From assembly GCA_963739095.1 (NCBI GenBank), contig CAVTZF010000030.1, positions 62,001 to 126,000 of the forward strand: a stretch of 64,000 bases of DNA, in the 5' to 3' direction. A program made the translations under genes and the position numbers. The notes under the pieces were generated by a model, which was given only the letters and a program-made list of their open reading frames with translations, was not told the origin of the DNA and ran no database searches. Origin of the DNA: JACVRW01 sp963739095 (GTDB lineage: Bacteria; Actinomycetota; Thermoleophilia; Solirubrobacterales; Thermoleophilaceae). How positions within the stretch are numbered: the first letter of the stretch is position 1; every line of letters starts with the position of its first letter. Below are positions 60,307 through 64,000 of this stretch, piece after piece.

Positions 60307-61527
60307 ATGCCCGACAACAGAGGCGTCGCCTACATGGGCACCGGCAAGGTCGAGGTCCAGAACATCGACTTCCCGTCCTTCGAGCTGAAGGACGGGCCGG
60401 GTGTAAACCCGGACAACGTCGGTCGGCAGCTACCGCACGCGGCGATCCTCAAGATCGTCTCGACCAACATCTGCGGCTCCGACCAGCACATGGTCCGTGG
60501 CCGGACGACGGCACCCGAGGGCCTCATCCTCGGGCACGAGATCACCGGCGAGGTGATCGAGACAGGCCCCGGGGTCGAGTTCATCCAGGTGGGCGACCTC
60601 TGCTCGGTCCCGTTCAACATCGCCTGCGGCCGCTGCCGTATGTGCAAGGGCGGCAACACCGGGGTCTGCCTGAACGTGAACCCCGACCGCCCGGGCTCGG
60701 CCTACGGCTACGTCGACATGGGCGGCTGGGTCGGCGGCCAGGCGGAGTACGTGACCGTGCCGTACGCCGACTGGAACCTGCTCAAGTTCCCGGACAAGGA
60801 TCAGGCGATGGAGAAGATCCTCGACCTGACCATGCTCTCGGACATCTTCCCAACCGGGTTCCACGGCGCGTACACCGCAGGTGTCGGGCCGGGCTCGACC
60901 GTCTACATCGCCGGCGGCGGGCCGGTGGGCCTCGCGGCGGCGCACTCGGCGCAGCTGCTCGGCGCTGCAGTCGTGATCGTCGGCGACCTGATCCCGGAGC
61001 GGCTCGAGCAGGCGCGCAGCTTCGGCTGCGAGACCATCGACGTCTCGCAGGGCGACCCCAAGGACCAGATCGAGCAGATCCTCGGCGTCCCGGAGGTCGA
61101 CGCCGCGGTCGACGCCGTTGGCTTCGAGGCACGCGGCCACGGCGCCGACTCGGACCACGAGGCGCCCGCGACCGTACTCAACTCGATCATGGACGTGACC
61201 CGGGTGGCGGGCAAGCTCGGCATCCCCGGGCTGTACGTGACCGGCGATCCCGGTGCGGCCGACGACGCCGCCAAGGAGGGCTCGCTGTCGATCCGCATCG
61301 GCCTCGGCTGGGCCAAGTCGCACAGCTTCACCACGGGCCAGTGCCCGGTGATGAAGTACCACTACGGCCTGATGCAGATGATCCTCTCCGACAGGGCGCA
61401 GATCGCGAAGGCCGTCAACGCAACGGTGATCACCCTGGACGAGGCCCAGCAGGGCTACGAGGACTTCGACAAGGGTGCCGCCAAGAAGTACGTCTTCAAC
61501 CCGCACGGCTTGATCAAGGCCGCCTGA
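60307..61527 (+). CDS. fdhA: Glutathione-independent formaldehyde dehydrogenase
   Basis: Zinc- and NAD-dependent medium-chain dehydrogenase, 406 residues, the usual size. GAAGGGAGG precedes ATG 60307. NICGSDQHMVRGRTTAPEG supplies the catalytic zinc cysteine, GHEITGEVIETG the histidine-glutamate, CGRCRMCKGGNTGVC the structural zinc cysteines, and YIAGGGPVGLAAA the NAD-binding site. It matches the Pseudomonas FdhA type, which carries a tightly bound cofactor. Removes formaldehyde. No operon partner; a terminator follows. Confidence 0.92.
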   Translation: MPDNRGVAYMGTGKVEVQNIDFPSFELKDGPGVNPDNVGRQLPHAAILKIVSTNICGSDQHMVRGRTTAPEGLILGHEITGEVIETGPGVEFIQVGDLCSVPFNIACGRCRMCKGGNTGVCLNVNPDRPGSAYGYVDMGGWVGGQAEYVTVPYADWNLLKFPDKDQAMEKILDLTMLSDIFPTGFHGAYTAGVGPGSTVYIAGGGPVGLAAAHSAQLLGAAVVIVGDLIPERLEQARSFGCETIDVSQGDPKDQIEQILGVPEVDAAVDAVGFEARGHGADSDHEAPATVLNSIMDVTRVAGKLGIPGLYVTGDPGAADDAAKEGSLSIRIGLGWAKSHSFTTGQCPVMKYHYGLMQMILSDRAQIAKAVNATVITLDEAQQGYEDFDKGAAKKYVFNPHGLIKAA

Positions 61528-61535
61528 CGGGCTGA

Positions 61536-61577
61536 CCGCCGGAGCGCCGCGGGCTCGCGGGCCGCGGCGCCCGGCGG
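61536..61577 (+). terminator. GC-rich hairpin terminator after fdhA
   Basis: CCGCCGG (61536-61542) pairs with CCGGCGG (61571-61577) and CGCCGCGG (61545-61552) with CCGCGGCG (61562-61569). Confidence 0.65.
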
Positions 61578-61660
61578 TGAGTCATCGCCTGTCCCCTGAC
61601 CGCGGGCGCGTGCTCGGCTACGTGCTGTAAGGGCGCCCGGCGCGAGCGCCGCACTTGGCT

Positions 61661-64000
61661 ATGGTGCGGCCGTTGGCTCGTGCATCTGCACTGGAACGGC
61701 TGCCCGGGCGCGAGACCCCGCGGAGCGGCTGGTACGAGCCCATGGATTGGGCTCTGGTGCGATCGCCGCTGCTGCCGGCGGAGCGCTACCTGGAGCTGGA
61801 AGGCGGGGGCGACTCAGAGCTCCCCGAGGCCGTGCAGGATCCGCTGGTCCGGCGCGCGCTCGCCGTAGCGTCGCCGTCGCTCTTCGAGCAGCTCGGTAGC
61901 CCGCCGTCGAGTCCATCCGCCCTGCGGCGCTGGCGGCTGGCCGTGCTCCGCTACCTCATCCGCATGTCGACGCGCCCGACTCCGTACGGCCTGAACGCGG
62001 CCGTGTCGCTGGCAGGCTGGGGCGCCGAGACCGACCTCGAGCTCGGCTCCGAGGACGTCGTGCGCGCCCGCATCGACATGGGCCTGCTCGACGCCCTGAT
62101 CGGCGAGCTCGAGAGCCGCCCGGAGGTCGTGAGCGAGCTCGAGCTCGTGACCCACCCGACGGTCATCGTGCGCGGCGGCAGGGCCTTCCTGCCTGAGCGC
62201 CTCGCCGGCGGCGACGGCGCGTTCGAGGTGTCGGTGCGCGCAACCCGCCCCGTCCTCAGGGCGCTCGAGCTCTGCCACGGAGCCCCGGCACCATTTGCGG
62301 AGCTGGCGGCCGTCCTCGGCGAGGAGTTCCCGGACGCCGGGCCGCGGGTCGCGGAGCTCATCCACACACTCGTGCGCGAAGGCCTGCTCGTGAGCGAGCT
62401 GCGGCCCCCGCTGACCCGCGGCGACCCGGCCCGCTACCTGCTTGCGCGCCTGGACGGGCTGAGCGCCGCCGGCGCCGAACGGGAGCGGCTCGCCACGGCG
62501 ATCGCCGCGTGCGAGCGCTGGGAGCTCCTGGATGCAGCGGACGGGGCCGAGCAGTTCCCCGCCGTCCTGGCGGCGGCCCGCGCCGTCGCGTCTGCGCCTC
62601 CCAAGGAGGCGGCGGTGCGGGTGGACATGATGAGGCCCCTCGCCGGCGAGCGAATCACGCGCGCCGTCGCCGAGGAGGCGGCACGGGCCGCGGAGCTGCT
62701 GCTCCGCCTCTCGCCGGCGCACTCGGGCTCGCTCCCCCTCAACGTCTATCGCGACCGCTTCGTCGAGCGCTACGACGCGCGTGGTGAGGTGCCGCTCCTG
62801 GAGCTCGTCCAGCCGGACGTGGGGCTCGGGCCGGTGGACCTGCGCGCGGGCCGAGAGCGCCCGCCGGACAGGGAAACGCAGGGTCGCAACCGGCGGCTCC
62901 TCGAGCTGGCGGCGTCGGCGCTCGGCGCCGGGGAGCTCGCGCTCGAGCTTGATCCGGACCTGATCGCGGAGCTCGACACCGGGGCGCGCACGGCGGCGCT
63001 GCCCCCCACGCTCGAGGTGGGGGTCTATGTCTCGGCCCGCTCGCGCGAGGCGCTCGACGCGGGCGAGTTCCGCGTGGCGGTGTCCCCGATGACCGGCTCC
63101 TACAGCGCAGGGCGGATCCTCGGTCGGTTCGCCTACCTCTTCGAGGAAGAGGGCGAGCGCGCGATGGCCGAGGCCGCGCGGGGCGAAGAGGCGGGCGCTC
63201 GTGAAGCGGTCTGCGCCGAGCTCGTCTACGGCCCCGAAAAGCCCTGGCTGAGCAATGTGACGATCCGGCCGGCCGCACGCAGCCACGAGATCGTCGTGGG
63301 CGTCTCACCCGGCGTCCCGCGGGACGCCGTGATCCCGCTCGACGAGCTCGTGGTGGGCGTGCGTGACGAGATGTTCTACCTGCGCTGGCCGCAGGCCGGG
63401 GCGTACGTCCAGGTCTGCGAGGGCCACATGCTCAATCCGAGGGCGGCGCCCGCGGTGTGCGCGTTCCTCGCCCAGATGCGCCACGCCGGTCGTCCACTGA
63501 TGAGCTCGTTCGCCTGGGGTCCCGCAGCGGAGCTGCCGAGGCTGCCGCGAGTCGAGGCGGGTCGTGTCGTGCTGAGCCCGGCCACCTGGCGGCCGCCGTT
63601 CGGACGTGGCGGACTCGACCAGGACTCGCCGGCCGCCTTCGCCGCCGCGCTCGAGTCTTGGGGCAGCCGCTGGCAGCTGCCGAGCAGCGTCTACGCGACG
63701 CAGGGAGACAACCGCCTTCTCCTCGATCTCGACGATTCCCAGCAGGTCGAGCTCCTCCGGGGGCTGGTGCGGTCGGCGAAGGACGACACGGTTGTCCTCC
63801 AGGAGGCGCTGCCCGGCATCGGCGACGCCTGGCTCCGGGGAGGCTCCGGCGGCTTCCTCGTCGAGCTCGCCGTGCCCCTGACCCGGGACCCCGCGTCGCT
63901 CGACGCCACGGACGCGGATGGCGGCGCCCCGGCCGCCCGGGTCGCGCCGCCCCCGCGCAGCGCCCGCGTGCGCGCCCCCGGAAGCGACTGGCTCTACGCG
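61661..64000 (+). CDS. Class I lantibiotic dehydratase (LanB), N-terminal 780 residues, cut by window edge
   Basis: Open from ATG 61661 to the window end. The glutamylation domain of LanB is evident: YLIRMSTRPTPYGLNAAVSL, LPLNVYRDRFVERYDARGEV, LLELVQPDVGLGP, FRVAVSPMTGSYSAGRILGRF, WLSNVTIRPAARSHEIVVG and LVVGVRDEMFYLRW. The last residues (APGSDWLYA) look like the beginning of the C-terminal elimination domain (SpaB_C). LanB uses glutamyl-tRNA to dehydrate Ser/Thr in a precursor peptide. The remainder, with LanC, precursor and transporter, would lie to the right. A TATGGT box at 61660-61665 is 7 nt upstream of an in-frame TTG (61673), which may be the true, leaderless start. Confidence 0.88.
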   Translation, partial: MVRPLARASALERLPGRETPRSGWYEPMDWALVRSPLLPAERYLELEGGGDSELPEAVQDPLVRRALAVASPSLFEQLGSPPSSPSALRRWRLAVLRYLIRMSTRPTPYGLNAAVSLAGWGAETDLELGSEDVVRARIDMGLLDALIGELESRPEVVSELELVTHPTVIVRGGRAFLPERLAGGDGAFEVSVRATRPVLRALELCHGAPAPFAELAAVLGEEFPDAGPRVAELIHTLVREGLLVSELRPPLTRGDPARYLLARLDGLSAAGAERERLATAIAACERWELLDAADGAEQFPAVLAAARAVASAPPKEAAVRVDMMRPLAGERITRAVAEEAARAAELLLRLSPAHSGSLPLNVYRDRFVERYDARGEVPLLELVQPDVGLGPVDLRAGRERPPDRETQGRNRRLLELAASALGAGELALELDPDLIAELDTGARTAALPPTLEVGVYVSARSREALDAGEFRVAVSPMTGSYSAGRILGRFAYLFEEEGERAMAEAARGEEAGAREAVCAELVYGPEKPWLSNVTIRPAARSHEIVVGVSPGVPRDAVIPLDELVVGVRDEMFYLRWPQAGAYVQVCEGHMLNPRAAPAVCAFLAQMRHAGRPLMSSFAWGPAAELPRLPRVEAGRVVLSPATWRPPFGRGGLDQDSPAAFAAALESWGSRWQLPSSVYATQGDNRLLLDLDDSQQVELLRGLVRSAKDDTVVLQEALPGIGDAWLRGGSGGFLVELAVPLTRDPASLDATDADGGAPAARVAPPPRSARVRAPGSDWLYA

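Overview
The window is high-GC bacterial DNA. It has dense genes, many GTG/TTG starts, ATGA/GTGA stop-start overlaps, and families common in soil Actinomycetota (LtrA, GAP/Sap-like, DUF2630, LuxR-type ATPases, BTAD regulators, MocR, PEP carboxylase). The family mix is most reminiscent of Thermoleophilia/Solirubrobacterales; that placement is inference. No rRNA, tRNA, CRISPR array or intact insertion sequence was seen.

Left part (1-8.7 kb): an FGGY kinase runs off the left edge, divergent from an amine-catabolism block. The block holds an APC permease, a glutamine-synthetase-like gamma-glutamyl ligase, two PuuD-like hydrolases, an aldehyde dehydrogenase, a short-chain dehydrogenase and a third class-I amidotransferase. 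It resembles the Puu route (import, gamma-glutamylation, oxidation, release of glutamate), with an SDR where an amine oxidase would be expected.

8.7-22.7 kb: a membrane protein, YqgE, a surface-polysaccharide O-acylation group (MBOAT plus three SGNH hydrolases), a secreted protein with three copies of an unfamiliar repeat, a frameshifted DUF3089 hydrolase, a beta-propeller, LtrA, a thioesterase, adenine deaminase and small secreted or membrane proteins. 22.7-41 kb: TypA/BipA, a MocR regulator divergent from an MFS pump with AGTG repeats between them, PEP carboxylase, a GAP protein, a HAD phosphatase, an MMPL exporter with a large LuxR-ATPase whose flanks carry CTAGGG words, a type II NADH dehydrogenase with a membrane partner, and a VOC protein divergent from a frameshifted WYL regulator.

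42-46 kb is the most interesting region: a RiPP locus. A phosphotransferase-like kinase, a HopA1-type lyase and a LanC-type cyclase with all Zn ligands overlap head to tail. A promoter then precedes an unrecognised 145-residue protein and a 74-residue peptide ending in GNGCCK, the candidate precursor. It is followed by a BTAD/NTPase/WD40 protein whose C-terminal half is broken by frameshifts, and by two gene fragments. The right end (51.9-64 kb) carries a large secreted phosphodiesterase/5'-nucleotidase fusion, small proteins, a flippase-like membrane protein, a cold-shock protein, a cNMP-binding/thioredoxin-reductase-like flavoprotein, formaldehyde dehydrogenase, and the first 780 residues of a class I lantibiotic dehydratase (LanB) that runs off the edge. 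Two different dehydration chemistries for lanthipeptides therefore lie within about 20 kb.

Three genes (DUF3089, WYL, WD40) carry eight apparent frameshifts in total, all of the +1 kind. Whether these are real decay or base-calling errors cannot be decided here.
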